Positions 35,611 to 45,192 of a stretch of 64,000 bases of DNA are shown here, piece after piece (the first letter of the stretch is position 1; every line of letters begins with the position of its first letter). The translations under genes were made by a program, and so were the position numbers. The notes beneath the pieces are model-generated. The model saw nothing but the letters and a program-made list of their open reading frames with translations. It made no database searches and was not told the origin of the DNA. This stretch comes from Gracilimonas sp031581265 (lineage in GTDB: Bacteria > Bacteroidota > Rhodothermia > Balneolales > Balneolaceae): the NCBI RefSeq assembly GCF_031581265.1, contig NZ_JAVLBQ010000010.1, positions 21,004 through 85,003 on the forward strand, given 5' to 3'.

Positions 35611-36981
35611 TTATTCAATTTCAAATAAGGTGACTCTCGTCTCAACGGCTTTCTTATCCAATAATGCAGGCCAATAAGCGACTACATCACTGGCTTTTGG
35701 CCGCCCGCCGGCAAAACCGGTAACCCCGCTCGGGCCCGTCAAAATAAGAGGTGCAATTTCCATCCCAAAGCGATTTAGATGTTTTTTATTACTGCCGGAT
35801 ACGGCAACCCTCATCTGAATCTCATCATATTCTCTTTGGAGAGCCTCTTCGGTAATCGGTTGCTCCGTGTTTCCATTAAAACCAATATACTCTTTATGAA
35901 ATTCATCAAACTCCAATCCTAATGCTTCAGCTCGTTTTTCTAAGATATCGGCTCCTCTTACAGCCTTCTTGAGTGCATCAGGCCAGCAATAGACCAATGT
36001 AGCAAATAATTTATACCCATCGTTATAACTGGCTGATACTTTGTAAGTGGGTGTCTCGGGATGACCTTTAATGCCGGTGACTTTCACTTTGTTCTTTGAA
36101 GTCTCTTCAACCTTAATAGACGTAAAATCTGCGATAACATCCGGAGTGATATACTCTGAAGGATCACCAATTTCATAAAGAAGTTGTTCTTTAACCGTCA
36201 TTTCACTTACCAATCCCCCGGTTCCCTCGTGTTTAGTTACAAAAAAGTCTCCGTTTGGATAGGCCTGAACAATGGGGAAACCGATGTCCACAAAATCCTC
36301 TACTTTTTCCCAGTCAGTAAAATTACCGCCAGATGACTGAGCTCCACATTCAAGAATATGACCTGCAATTGTTCCAACGGCCATTTTATCATAATCATCG
36401 TAATCCCAGCCAAATTCGTAGATCATTGGGGCTAATGTTAAACCTGTATCGGTAACCCTTCCGGTAATGATAACATCAGCTTCTTTTTCGAGAGCTTCTA
36501 CAATTGGCCGACATCCGAAATATACATTTGCGCTAAGCAGTTTGTCTTTAACAGTTGATATGGGCTGGCCGTCATCCATGTTTTTCAATTCATGGCCATC
36601 AGCTATTAACTCATCAATTTGATCGAGTATATCATCACCATCAACGACCGCAACTTTTAATCCGGTGTATCCATTTTCTTTGGCTACTTTCAAAATTTCA
36701 TCTTTACATGCCATCGGATTTACCCCACCGGCATTACTGATTACTTTGATACCATCATTTTTAATTTCAGGAAGTACTTGCTCTACTACATTCACAAAAT
36801 CGCGGGCATAGCCCCAGTCCGGGTTTCGCATTCGTTGCTTTTGCATAATCGACATAGTTACCTCAGCTAAATAATCCATGACGAGGTAATCAATCTGACC
36901 TTTTTTAGCCTGATTAACCGGAGCATTTGGCAGATCTCCCCAAAAGCCCTGACCGGAAGCAATACGAATAAAATCTTTCAT
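35611..36981 (-). CDS. AtuA-like (DUF1446) protein
   Basis: The 456-residue protein matches the DUF1446/AtuA family: IRIASGQGFWGDLPNAPVNQ at residues 5-24, DYLVMDYLAEVTMSI, VISNAGGVNP near 80, ADVIITGRVTDTGLTLAP near 167, and HILECGAQSSGGNFTDW near 208. AtuA is needed for acyclic terpene (citronellol) use in Pseudomonas, but its reaction is not well defined. The short-chain or branched acyl-CoA link is supported only distantly by the acyl-CoA carboxylase gene at 49581-51212. Confidence 0.85.
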   Translation of the reverse strand: MKDFIRIASGQGFWGDLPNAPVNQAKKGQIDYLVMDYLAEVTMSIMQKQRMRNPDWGYARDFVNVVEQVLPEIKNDGIKVISNAGGVNPMACKDEILKVAKENGYTGLKVAVVDGDDILDQIDELIADGHELKNMDDGQPISTVKDKLLSANVYFGCRPIVEALEKEADVIITGRVTDTGLTLAPMIYEFGWDYDDYDKMAVGTIAGHILECGAQSSGGNFTDWEKVEDFVDIGFPIVQAYPNGDFFVTKHEGTGGLVSEMTVKEQLLYEIGDPSEYITPDVIADFTSIKVEETSKNKVKVTGIKGHPETPTYKVSASYNDGYKLFATLVYCWPDALKKAVRGADILEKRAEALGLEFDEFHKEYIGFNGNTEQPITEEALQREYDEIQMRVAVSGSNKKHLNRFGMEIAPLILTGPSGVTGFAGGRPKASDVVAYWPALLDKKAVETRVTLFEIE

Positions 36982-37051
36982 AAAAACTGGTTATTTAACA
37001 CAAATGAAATTCGGGCTGAATATCGTGATATTTTCACTGCTTTGAAATAAA

Positions 37052-37083
37052 AAAACCCTGCTTTTGGTGAAAAGCAGGGTTTG
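37052..37083 (-). terminator. Terminator after the amidohydrolase operon
   Basis: AAACCCTGCTTTT and AAAAGCAGGGTTT form a 13-base stem around a four-base loop. On the minus strand it is followed by more Ts (GGGTTTTTTTATTTC). It lies 26 bases beyond the stop of the last amidohydrolase gene and before the AtuA-like gene. Confidence 0.9.
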
Positions 37084-37108
37084 TCTAAAGATTAGTTACA
37101 AGAGTGGG

Positions 37109-38419
37109 TTACTCTACCGCATCTCTGTCTAAAAACTCATCAAATAACTGAACATGTCTGCTCACCATCGGGATCTTATACCCTTTGATGAATACTTGTT
37201 CAATCTTTGTCATTGGTTCCAGTGGGTCACCATCAGAAAAAAACAGGTTCGCCTGTTTCCCTTCTTCCAATGAGCCAAGTTTATCATCCACTCCAAACAT
37301 TTCAGCCGGGTTAATGGTGATTGCTTTAATAGCCTCATCAGTTCCCATTCCATAAGCAGCGGCATAGCCGGCTTCAAATGGAGTGTTTCGGGAATTTTCT
37401 GTGTCATTTGAAACAATAGCTACCTTAACACCGGCTTCCATCATTATTCCAGGATTTTGATACGGACGCTGATAATTGTCATAGTCTCTGGAAGGAGTGT
37501 ACAGTGTAGTCGTTAACACCGGTATTCCGGCTTCAGCTATTTCTTCTGCAACACGCCATCCTTCACGAACACCTGAAAATATAAAACGCATATCTTCGTG
37601 TTCTTTAGTCCATTCAATGGCATCCAAAATGGCATCTTCATCATTTACGGAGATAACCACCGGTACTTCACCTGATAATACTTCACGCATAGCAGCCATT
37701 CTTGGGTCATGATCCGGCTTGGTTTTGCCGGAAGGGTTGGCTTCATAAGCATTCATCATTTCATCATAAAAGCGAGCTTTATCGAGAAAATCATTAATCT
37801 CTTTGATGTCTTCTTTGTAGGCTCGTTCTATTTGGGCATCGCTTCGGTTATCCCACCATCCGCCTCCTTTTGAAGGAAGGTTCATGATTAGGGCACCGCT
37901 TTTTCGAACCGCCATGGAATCGGGTGAATATCCCCATAAATCCATAACTGCTGCTTTACCGGAAATGTTACCGGAGCTTGGTCTTGATAATACCGTTGTA
38001 ACTCCACTTACCCGAGTCACAGGTACTGCTGCACTGTGTGGATTGAACGCGGTAAAAGCGTACATGTGTGGGTTGAACTGACCAATTTCAGCATTATCAA
38101 CCGTTACGGGTACTGCTGATATTTCCGTTAATCCTAATCCTGTCCATCCGTCAATGAAACCAGGATAAACATGTTTTCCTGTTGCATCAATGGTGGTGTA
38201 ATCGCTGGTTATTCTGGCATTTTGACCAACAAATTCAATATCGTTTCCATTGATCAAAATTACGCCGCCTTCGATGGTGCCGTTAGTTACGGTGTGTATG
38301 GTTGCATTGGTAATTGCAAACTTACCGAAGCCGGGTTTCTCTGTTATCTGTGCTTCCGCTGTGGCAAACATTCCAAACAGCAGAGCAAAAACTACTATAT
38401 AATTTTTTAGTTTTTTCAT
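37109..38419 (-). CDS. Secreted amidohydrolase-fold protein lacking the HxH metal motif (third of three)
   Basis: The 436-residue protein has a signal peptide (1-23, ATAEAQ). The composite beta-sandwich/TIM-barrel amidohydrolase features are clear (ITNATIHTVTNGTIEGGVIL at about 36-55, GKHVYPGFIDGW near 84, and the C-terminal GSLEEGKQANLFFSDGDPL). In active members PGxIDxHxH carries two metal histidines; here it is PGFIDGWTGLG, and the later barrel position reads VVISVNDED without His. It is therefore probably not a standard metal-dependent hydrolase. It starts 15 bases after the middle paralogue and is co-transcribed with it. Confidence 0.85.
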   Translation of the reverse strand: MKKLKNYIVVFALLFGMFATAEAQITEKPGFGKFAITNATIHTVTNGTIEGGVILINGNDIEFVGQNARITSDYTTIDATGKHVYPGFIDGWTGLGLTEISAVPVTVDNAEIGQFNPHMYAFTAFNPHSAAVPVTRVSGVTTVLSRPSSGNISGKAAVMDLWGYSPDSMAVRKSGALIMNLPSKGGGWWDNRSDAQIERAYKEDIKEINDFLDKARFYDEMMNAYEANPSGKTKPDHDPRMAAMREVLSGEVPVVISVNDEDAILDAIEWTKEHEDMRFIFSGVREGWRVAEEIAEAGIPVLTTTLYTPSRDYDNYQRPYQNPGIMMEAGVKVAIVSNDTENSRNTPFEAGYAAAYGMGTDEAIKAITINPAEMFGVDDKLGSLEEGKQANLFFSDGDPLEPMTKIEQVFIKGYKIPMVSRHVQLFDEFLDRDAVE

Positions 38420-38434
38420 TATTCAGTCTCCTGT

Positions 38435-39829
38435 TTAGTTGTGTGCGTGTGATTGTTCTTCCAGTAGTATGAAAGCATCCTGAAGGCAAGCATTTTCATC
38501 TCTGCGAGTAACGATTTCACGGAAATTGGCTCCGTCTTCATAATCGGTTCCGGGATTAATTTGAATCCGCATATCGTCCGGATCGTTTTCGAGGTCAAAG
38601 TATTTGGTTCCATCTACAAAAGTCATTTCAGCTTTGCTGTAGATACTAAGCGGGTGTCCGCTCCATACTACCACATCACCGTCTTTACCTTCTTCAATGC
38701 TGCCAACGCGATCATCAATACCCAACTGAATAGCCGGATATAAGGTGATCATTTTGATGGCGTCGTTCACAGACGTATTCCCATATCGCACTACTTTGGC
38801 TGCCTCGTGATTCAGCGTTCTTAGCAACTGATCATTATCACTGTTGATACTATTTACAACACCATTGGCATTCAATATAGATGCATTGTAGGCGGTTGAA
38901 TAGTACACTTCAAATTTATACGCCCACCAGTCAGAGAATACAGAGGTCATGGCTCCATTTTCTCTCAATTCGTTGGCTACTTTGAAGGCCTCATTGGCAT
39001 GCTGAAAGGTGTAGTTCTCAACTCCGTAATCATTGAAAACTCTCATCAGCATCAAAATCTCATCAGCACGGTAAGAGTGACAGTGAACATAGATTTCACC
39101 TTCAATGATATCGTTCAGCACTTCATACCGAAGATTTTCAGCAACAGGAACCGGGGGAGTTCCGCGGCCTCTGCGATCATACTCAGCTTTAGCCTCTAAA
39201 TAAGCTTCGCGTTTGCGCTTATAGTCTAAGGCTTCGTTAAAGTGATTTCTGATTACTTGCTCAACACCCATTCGGGTTCTGGGTTGAATGCCATTCCCTT
39301 GTCCGTGGACACGAGTCGGGTTTTCACCCAAAGCAAACTTGATGGTTCGCTTGGCTCCTTCAAACTTCATCTCTTCCTGAGATACACCATAGCGTAGTTT
39401 CAAAGTTTCACCTTGCCCACCAATAACGTTGGCAGAACCGTGCATCAGGTGAATACTGGTAGCCCCACCTGCAAGTGCGTGGTAGATTCCCACTTCATTC
39501 GGGTCAACCGATTCTTCCATGGTAACCTCAGCTGTTACGGGATTTCTCCCCTCGTTGATGTCAACACCATTAAGGTGTGAGTGAGCATCAATGATTCCAG
39601 GCATAACGTATTTTCCAGTGGCATCTACGACTTCAACTCCTCGTGGAGCATTTAAGTCTTGTCCTATTTCGCGGATGACCCCATTTTGAATAAGTACATC
39701 CGTGTCTTCCAAATCACCATTTGTTACGGTGATTACCGTTGCGTTTTGAATTAAGACTGAGCCCTTTTCCTGTGCTTGTACAGTAACTGCGAAGGCTACA
39801 ATCATACATAGTGTGATAAGTTTCTTCAT
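38435..39829 (-). CDS. Secreted amidohydrolase with intact metal motif (second of three)
   Basis: I place the start at the ATG at 39829 (MKKLITLCMIVAFAVTVQAQ, a clean signal peptide; 464 residues), four bases after the previous gene's stop. An ATG at 39934 is open in the same frame but adds residues that overlap the previous gene. The metal motif is intact (MPGIIDAHSHLNG), with HCHSYRADE and QHANE supplying further histidines and SDNDQ the aspartate. It resembles imidazolonepropionase/dipeptidase-type periplasmic amidohydrolases; its substrate is unknown. It is the only one of the three paralogues that looks catalytically complete. Confidence 0.88.
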   Translation of the reverse strand: MKKLITLCMIVAFAVTVQAQEKGSVLIQNATVITVTNGDLEDTDVLIQNGVIREIGQDLNAPRGVEVVDATGKYVMPGIIDAHSHLNGVDINEGRNPVTAEVTMEESVDPNEVGIYHALAGGATSIHLMHGSANVIGGQGETLKLRYGVSQEEMKFEGAKRTIKFALGENPTRVHGQGNGIQPRTRMGVEQVIRNHFNEALDYKRKREAYLEAKAEYDRRGRGTPPVPVAENLRYEVLNDIIEGEIYVHCHSYRADEILMLMRVFNDYGVENYTFQHANEAFKVANELRENGAMTSVFSDWWAYKFEVYYSTAYNASILNANGVVNSINSDNDQLLRTLNHEAAKVVRYGNTSVNDAIKMITLYPAIQLGIDDRVGSIEEGKDGDVVVWSGHPLSIYSKAEMTFVDGTKYFDLENDPDDMRIQINPGTDYEDGANFREIVTRRDENACLQDAFILLEEQSHAHN

Positions 39830-39833
39830 AATA

Positions 39834-41174
39834 TCAGTTTCCATTAAATTCGTGAATTGTACCATTCGAAATGCTGTGAAGCACCTTGGCTTTATCTTCA
39901 GACATTGCTTTATCGAACACAGAGAAGCTGGCATTTTTTCCGGTCTCTAAACTTCCATGCGTTTGTGATAATCCAAGAATATTGGCGGTATTGGTAGTCA
40001 TTAAAGCCACAACATCACTTTCAGAAAGTCCGCCTTCATCCAATAGGATTTCCAGTTTGTCGGACAGGTCACCAAGATCTAATCCTGCTGAGGAATATCC
40101 AACTTGAACACCGGCATCCATCAGGGTTTTGATGTTGCTGACTTCAGCTTTCCAGGCCTCAATTTGTTTATCACGATAAGCCTGTTCTTCTTCTGAAATT
40201 TCCTCCTCTGAGTCTTCAGAATCTTCATCCTCTTTCTTCATTTCGGTATACCATTCCGGGGCTTCTGTAAAATCAATACTGGCCAAAACCGGAATGTTTC
40301 TTCTTTTAAGTTCTTCAGCCTGACCGTAAGCTTCCCGTCCTGATACAATAACCGCATCAAAACCAAATTCATCCTGAAGTTTAAAGAGTCGTTCCATGTG
40401 TTCTTTGGAATCAACTTCAAAAAAGAACGGGGTTTCCTGGTTCACCAGTGGAAACATGGCTTCAAGTACAATGCTTCGGTTTGGTGCAGGCATCTCCGGA
40501 TTTTGATTATAGTATTTGATGTGTTGCTGAAGTGCAGTGGCATCAAACATCACCTGGCGGAATTTTGCCATCACTCCCATCATGGTTGAAGGATAAGCTC
40601 CGCTGCTCCATCCTCCGGGTGCTGTTTCAAAAGAACCGGCTAAACCCATTGATTCTCTTATCAACCCAACATCTTCGTGGTTATCAGATAAATAGAAAGT
40701 TTCCACTTGCCCCGGTAACATATTGCCATTTGGATATAAAGCAGCAGCAGTAAAACCTGCTTTTATTGCGGTTTCAAAATTATCGTCTTCCGTTAAGAGT
40801 TCAGATGGTTTACGTTCCGGCTGTACTCCTGCACGGTGGTAAGGAGGATCTCCGGGATTATCCAAACTTGGTAAGTCCTGTGGACGAGGTAAGTCCGGGC
40901 TGCCCCAGGTTGAAAATCCATCGATAAACCCTGGATATACATGCAGGCTGTCGCCCCCATCTATTTCAAAAGCATCGAATGGAATATTAATGTTAGTTCC
41001 AATGGCTTCGATAACACCGTCTCTCCATAAAATAGTAGCAGATTCGGCAGTTGAGCCATCAGCATGGTGTATAGTCACATTCTTGAGCGCGTTAGCGGGA
41101 GTGGTTTGAGCAAAGATACCTTGCAACCCTAATCCCAAAAACAACAACGCTGTCAATAGTAATTGTTTTCTCAT
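39834..41174 (-). CDS. Secreted amidohydrolase-fold protein lacking the HxH metal motif (first of three)
   Basis: The 446-residue protein has a signal peptide (1-22, LQGIFAQ). It keeps the amidohydrolase frame (ALKNVTIHHADGSTAESATI at about 29-48, HVYPGFIDGF, and the C-terminal GSLETGKNASFSVFDKAMSE). The metal-binding HxH is replaced by DGFSTWG, and the barrel position FFFEVDSKEH has no His at the usual site. An acidic stretch, EDEDSEDSEEEISEEEQAYR (about 320), is an insert. It is the first gene of the three-gene operon and is followed by the active paralogue after four bases. Confidence 0.85.
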   Translation of the reverse strand: MRKQLLLTALLFLGLGLQGIFAQTTPANALKNVTIHHADGSTAESATILWRDGVIEAIGTNINIPFDAFEIDGGDSLHVYPGFIDGFSTWGSPDLPRPQDLPSLDNPGDPPYHRAGVQPERKPSELLTEDDNFETAIKAGFTAAALYPNGNMLPGQVETFYLSDNHEDVGLIRESMGLAGSFETAPGGWSSGAYPSTMMGVMAKFRQVMFDATALQQHIKYYNQNPEMPAPNRSIVLEAMFPLVNQETPFFFEVDSKEHMERLFKLQDEFGFDAVIVSGREAYGQAEELKRRNIPVLASIDFTEAPEWYTEMKKEDEDSEDSEEEISEEEQAYRDKQIEAWKAEVSNIKTLMDAGVQVGYSSAGLDLGDLSDKLEILLDEGGLSESDVVALMTTNTANILGLSQTHGSLETGKNASFSVFDKAMSEDKAKVLHSISNGTIHEFNGN

Positions 41175-41457
41175 ATCAGATGATCTGGTTATAGTTTATA
41201 ATCATCGTAATAACCGCATTAATTTTCTATTTATAAAGTTGGGCTAATCTAAATTATGTAAATGTTGTAACTGAAATTACCTCAATAAATTTATAGAATA
41301 CATATATGCATTGGGGGATACTACAAGGCAATTTAAAATACCAGAATTACTTTAGTCGAAACCCAAAATCATTTTCTATAAAAAAAGGGATTAATTGTAT
41401 TTCAAAGTTTAATTTCAGTTCTTTGACGAGCCTTAATAATTTCAACTATATGTCAGC
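41175..41457. other. Divergent intergenic region
   Basis: AT-rich spacer between the leftward amidohydrolase operon and the rightward Asp-box gene, so it should hold both promoters. A TTGACG/TATATG pair with an 18-base spacer lies at 41423-41452, but it would place the transcript start at the ATG. No structured RNA is evident. Confidence 0.4.
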
Positions 41458-44400
41458 ATGAAAAAATCAGCTATTATATTTCCGGTACTTACTGCCCTCT
41501 TCTTAATATTATTCTTACCCTATCATTTATCCAACGATGCATACCATGTTTCTGAGGAAGAGTTAAACACTCGCCAACAAAAGCAAGAACTTGCACAATT
41601 TGTTCCCGGTTCAGAAGAATATGAAGCTTTTTTACATTTTATTGAGGAAAGTTCGGAAGATGAAAAAGACCCACTGTTAGCTGAAAATCCAGGTGCTTTT
41701 TGGGAAGCGTTGGCCGCTTTGAAAACTTCCAAAGATGGACGTACCTACCCTTTAAATTATAAAATTAATGCAGTTGAACTTGCTGAAAAAACAAGATTCA
41801 AAACATCTCAGTCCCCACTCAATTGGAAATCAAGAGGACCTTATAACATAAGTGGAAGAACCCGTGCTATTTTGGTTGATAATAATGATGAAAGTGGAGA
41901 TACATGGTTAATCGGGGCTGTAGGCGGGGGCATCTGGAAAACAACAGACGCCGGCTCGAACTGGGAGCCAAAAGGAGACGAACTCGAAAGCCTGTCAGTT
42001 ACAACACTTGCAATGTCAAAAGATGTAATATATGCCGGTACAGGAATGGGGTATGGTCGTATACTTGATCTTACCGGAGCCGGTGTCTGGAAATCGACGG
42101 ATAGAGGTGAAACTTGGAGTCAGTTATTATCAACCGCAAATGGGGAACTTTTACAGGCTATTAACAGGATCGTTGTTGACCCCAATAATCCTGACAGAGT
42201 AGTTCTTTGCAGTAATGATTCCTACAGCTGGAATAGTCCGAAAGGGGGAGAAAGGAAATCGGGTATTTTTTTATCAGAAGACGGAGGTGAAAGCTGGACT
42301 CAAACTTTCTTTCCTGATGAATATTTCGGCACTGAAACCGACAATAGAGTTCAACAGATTGTTGCAAATCCTGAAAACTGGGATAATTTGTTTGCTACAG
42401 TAAATGAAGTTGGGGTCATTGAATCTAATGACGGAGGTAAAACATGGAGTACATCCTCCACTTCAATGGCTGATCCCAACAGTATTGGCAAAAATGATAA
42501 TACCTACGCCGGCATAAGTACCCGTATTGAAATGGCCATCGCTCCATCTGATCCGAACCGGTTATACGCGGCGGCAGAACGCCCATTTGGTAAAGGACAG
42601 CTTTTCATGTCAACAAATGGAGGCAGCAGCTGGATTCAACTTGTGGAAACACATCCTGACAACAGGAACTGGTTTGGGGCCTATGGAAGATCAGGAGATC
42701 AAGGCTATACAGCCGGTTGGTTTGATAATACGATTATTGTCGATCCATTCGACGAAAATAAAGTTTATCTGGGAGGTGTTGAGCTTTACAAAACTGAAAT
42801 TAATCCTCAGACCCGAACAATGTACACTGATATCATTGCTTCCCAATATGAACCTTATTTAGGTCTTTCACGTGTTCATCCGGATCATCATTTCTTTGCA
42901 ATTACAAACCTGAATGAATCGGAACAAACCTATAGAGTTTTAAATGCTAATGACGGTGGAATCGCTATTTCTGATGACAAAGGGGATACTTGGACCCATG
43001 TAGAGGGAACCATTACCACTCAATTTTATGGTGTTGATAAAGCACCTGATGCTGATATATATATAGGCGGTATGCAGGATAACGGGACTGCTGTCTCCCC
43101 TGCGAATCCCACAGAGGGGTCAGATTGGACCCCAATCTTAGGAGGCGACGGAGTAGAAGTTGCATGGAATAAAATAGATGCTAATTTAATGCTGGCCGGT
43201 ACTCAGTATGGTAATATTTATCGATCTACGAATGGTGGATATAACTGGACAAATATAGCCTCACAAGCCAAAGCCGGCACCTATGGTCCTTTTATAAGCA
43301 AACTGGCAACTTCCGTTCAGGATCCTGACTTGGTTTTTACAGTAGGTGATGCAGGAGTAAAACGTACTGATGACTTTGGTGAATCATGGACCTTAACCCC
43401 TATTACTTCAAATTGGCATGGGTATAGAGCTTTTGATAATGTTGAGATCTCGAAAGCCAGTCCCCAAGTAGTTTGGATAAGTTCTCGTTTACAGGAAGAA
43501 CCTTTAAATAAGATCGAAGGGGGCATTCATGTTTCTAAAGACGGGGGCCTCAGCTTTACAAACATTTCAGAAAATATACCAGCTGATTTGGTAGAGGCCT
43601 CAGGTATTGGCTCTCATCCAACGGATCCTAACACTGCATATCTATTATTTGCAACCCCTAATCAACCTAAGATTCTAAAAACTGAAGACCTCGGCCAAAG
43701 TTGGACTGATATTTCAGGATTCGAAAACGAAGGATCAGTTAGCTCCAATGGATTTCCTAATGTGGCTGTTTTTAGCTTATTAGTGATGCCACACAATGAA
43801 GATATCATTTGGGCAGGTACCGAAGTGGGTCTTTTTATTTCTGAAGATGGAGGAAATTCCTGGGCCTTAAGCTCAGATGAACTTCCAAATGTCAGCATAT
43901 TTGAGATCAACTTAATTGATGGACAAGCTATACTTGCTACCCATGGCCGCGGAATTTGGACGGCAAATATTCCTGAACTTGAAGGATATAATCCTCCACT
44001 TGCCACACTAAGCCCCAGAATTCAGGAGCCTATTTTAACTCCAAGTGGATTTGTTAGAATAGAGGCAGATTTACGTTCCCCATACGACTCTACCGTAATT
44101 TTTAGAGATGACATGCGTATCAAAAGTATTGATGGCAACGAATCTGCTACTTCAATCAGTGAGTCTTTAGTGGTTACCGAAAGTGCAACTGTCAGTTACT
44201 CTATCACATCTTACAAAGATGGACAAAGTTTTAGCTCACCCAAGAGATCAGTAGAAGTTTATGTAGCTGAGGCATTAGATCGCTATGTGAGTAATGAGAA
44301 TGGGACCATTAATGGCGAAGATTTTGACGGAAAAGGACTTCAAATTACCACTACCGGTGGGCTATCCGGTGAAATGGTTCACTCACCGCATCCTTACAAA

Positions 44401-45096
44401 ACCTCAAATGATTACATCACGATACTTAAAAACCCAATTCGTGTAGCTTCAGATAATGCGATTTTATCCTATGAGGATATAGCAATTATTGAAACCGGGA
44501 ATCCGGGGACAGAATTTGGTGATACTCAGTTTTGGGATTATGTAATTGTGGAAGCCACAAAAGATGGAAGCAATTGGGTTCCTCTCGCTGACGGGTATGA
44601 TGCATCGTATAATTCAAGTTGGAACCAAATGTACAGGAATGGCGGAGTTCCTTCAGAAGATATGTTTGTTTCCCATTCCATTAATTTGTTAGACACATTT
44701 GAAGAAGGGGAGATCATTCGTGTTCGGTTCCGGTTATACTCTGATGCAGGGGCGACTGGCTGGGGATGGGCACTCAAAAATCTACGTATTCAACCTGACG
44801 TAAAAACGGATATTCAGGAAACGGAGTTTCCAAATACTTTTACCTTAAAACAAAATTATCCTAACCCCTTTAATCCATCCACAAATATTGAATACTATCT
44901 TCCCCACGCATCAGAAGTGACTATGAAAATATATAATTCTACAGGCAAATTAGTGCAGACTTTAATTGATGGATATAGAAATCAGGGTACACATACAGTA
45001 CGTTGGGATGCCAGAAACATCAGCTCCGGTATCTACTTTTACACGATTGAGGCAGATAACTTTTCTCAATCCAAAAAAGCATTACTGATCAAATAA
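41458..45096 (+). CDS. Asp-box beta-propeller exoprotein with type IX secretion sorting domain
   Basis: The 1212-residue protein has an N-terminal signal (KKSAIIFPVLTALFLILFLP in part). About eleven Asp-box motifs (S/T-x-D-x-G-x-x-W) lie between residues 160 and 810, for example TTDAGSNW, STDRGETW, SEDGGESW, SNDGGKTW and SEDGGNSW. This is the sialidase/Vps10-type propeller of the cell-surface glycosidase-like group. A beta-sandwich-like region follows (about 850-1120). The last 80 residues are a sorting domain: NYPNPFNPSTNIEYYLP, then GTHTVRWDARNISSGIYFYT. This should direct it through the outer membrane by type IX secretion. Catalytic function is not evident. Confidence 0.9.
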   Translation: MKKSAIIFPVLTALFLILFLPYHLSNDAYHVSEEELNTRQQKQELAQFVPGSEEYEAFLHFIEESSEDEKDPLLAENPGAFWEALAALKTSKDGRTYPLNYKINAVELAEKTRFKTSQSPLNWKSRGPYNISGRTRAILVDNNDESGDTWLIGAVGGGIWKTTDAGSNWEPKGDELESLSVTTLAMSKDVIYAGTGMGYGRILDLTGAGVWKSTDRGETWSQLLSTANGELLQAINRIVVDPNNPDRVVLCSNDSYSWNSPKGGERKSGIFLSEDGGESWTQTFFPDEYFGTETDNRVQQIVANPENWDNLFATVNEVGVIESNDGGKTWSTSSTSMADPNSIGKNDNTYAGISTRIEMAIAPSDPNRLYAAAERPFGKGQLFMSTNGGSSWIQLVETHPDNRNWFGAYGRSGDQGYTAGWFDNTIIVDPFDENKVYLGGVELYKTEINPQTRTMYTDIIASQYEPYLGLSRVHPDHHFFAITNLNESEQTYRVLNANDGGIAISDDKGDTWTHVEGTITTQFYGVDKAPDADIYIGGMQDNGTAVSPANPTEGSDWTPILGGDGVEVAWNKIDANLMLAGTQYGNIYRSTNGGYNWTNIASQAKAGTYGPFISKLATSVQDPDLVFTVGDAGVKRTDDFGESWTLTPITSNWHGYRAFDNVEISKASPQVVWISSRLQEEPLNKIEGGIHVSKDGGLSFTNISENIPADLVEASGIGSHPTDPNTAYLLFATPNQPKILKTEDLGQSWTDISGFENEGSVSSNGFPNVAVFSLLVMPHNEDIIWAGTEVGLFISEDGGNSWALSSDELPNVSIFEINLIDGQAILATHGRGIWTANIPELEGYNPPLATLSPRIQEPILTPSGFVRIEADLRSPYDSTVIFRDDMRIKSIDGNESATSISESLVVTESATVSYSITSYKDGQSFSSPKRSVEVYVAEALDRYVSNENGTINGEDFDGKGLQITTTGGLSGEMVHSPHPYKTSNDYITILKNPIRVASDNAILSYEDIAIIETGNPGTEFGDTQFWDYVIVEATKDGSNWVPLADGYDASYNSSWNQMYRNGGVPSEDMFVSHSINLLDTFEEGEIIRVRFRLYSDAGATGWGWALKNLRIQPDVKTDIQETEFPNTFTLKQNYPNPFNPSTNIEYYLPHASEVTMKIYNSTGKLVQTLIDGYRNQGTHTVRWDARNISSGIYFYTIEADNFSQSKKALLIK

Positions 45097-45121
45097 GTAA
45101 GTAACTGAGGATAGCAAAAAA

Positions 45122-45155
45122 CTAAAAAGCCTAAAGAATTCTTTTCGGCTTTTGT
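45122..45155 (+). terminator. Terminator after the Asp-box gene
   Basis: AAAAAGCC, an inner palindrome AAAGAATTCTTTT, then CGGCTTTTGTTTT forms a hairpin with a T-rich end, 26 bases past the stop. It may act in both directions, serving the convergent lipoprotein gene. Confidence 0.7.
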
Positions 45156-45192
45156 TTTAATTTAAAAATGATGTTCTACTGAATTTTTGCGA

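Noticed and set aside
41423..41452. TTGACG and TATATG with an 18-base spacer before the Asp-box gene
   Set aside because: It looks like a sigma-70 promoter, but the transcript would start at the ATG, and Bacteroidota promoters follow a different consensus, so it is not listed as a feature.
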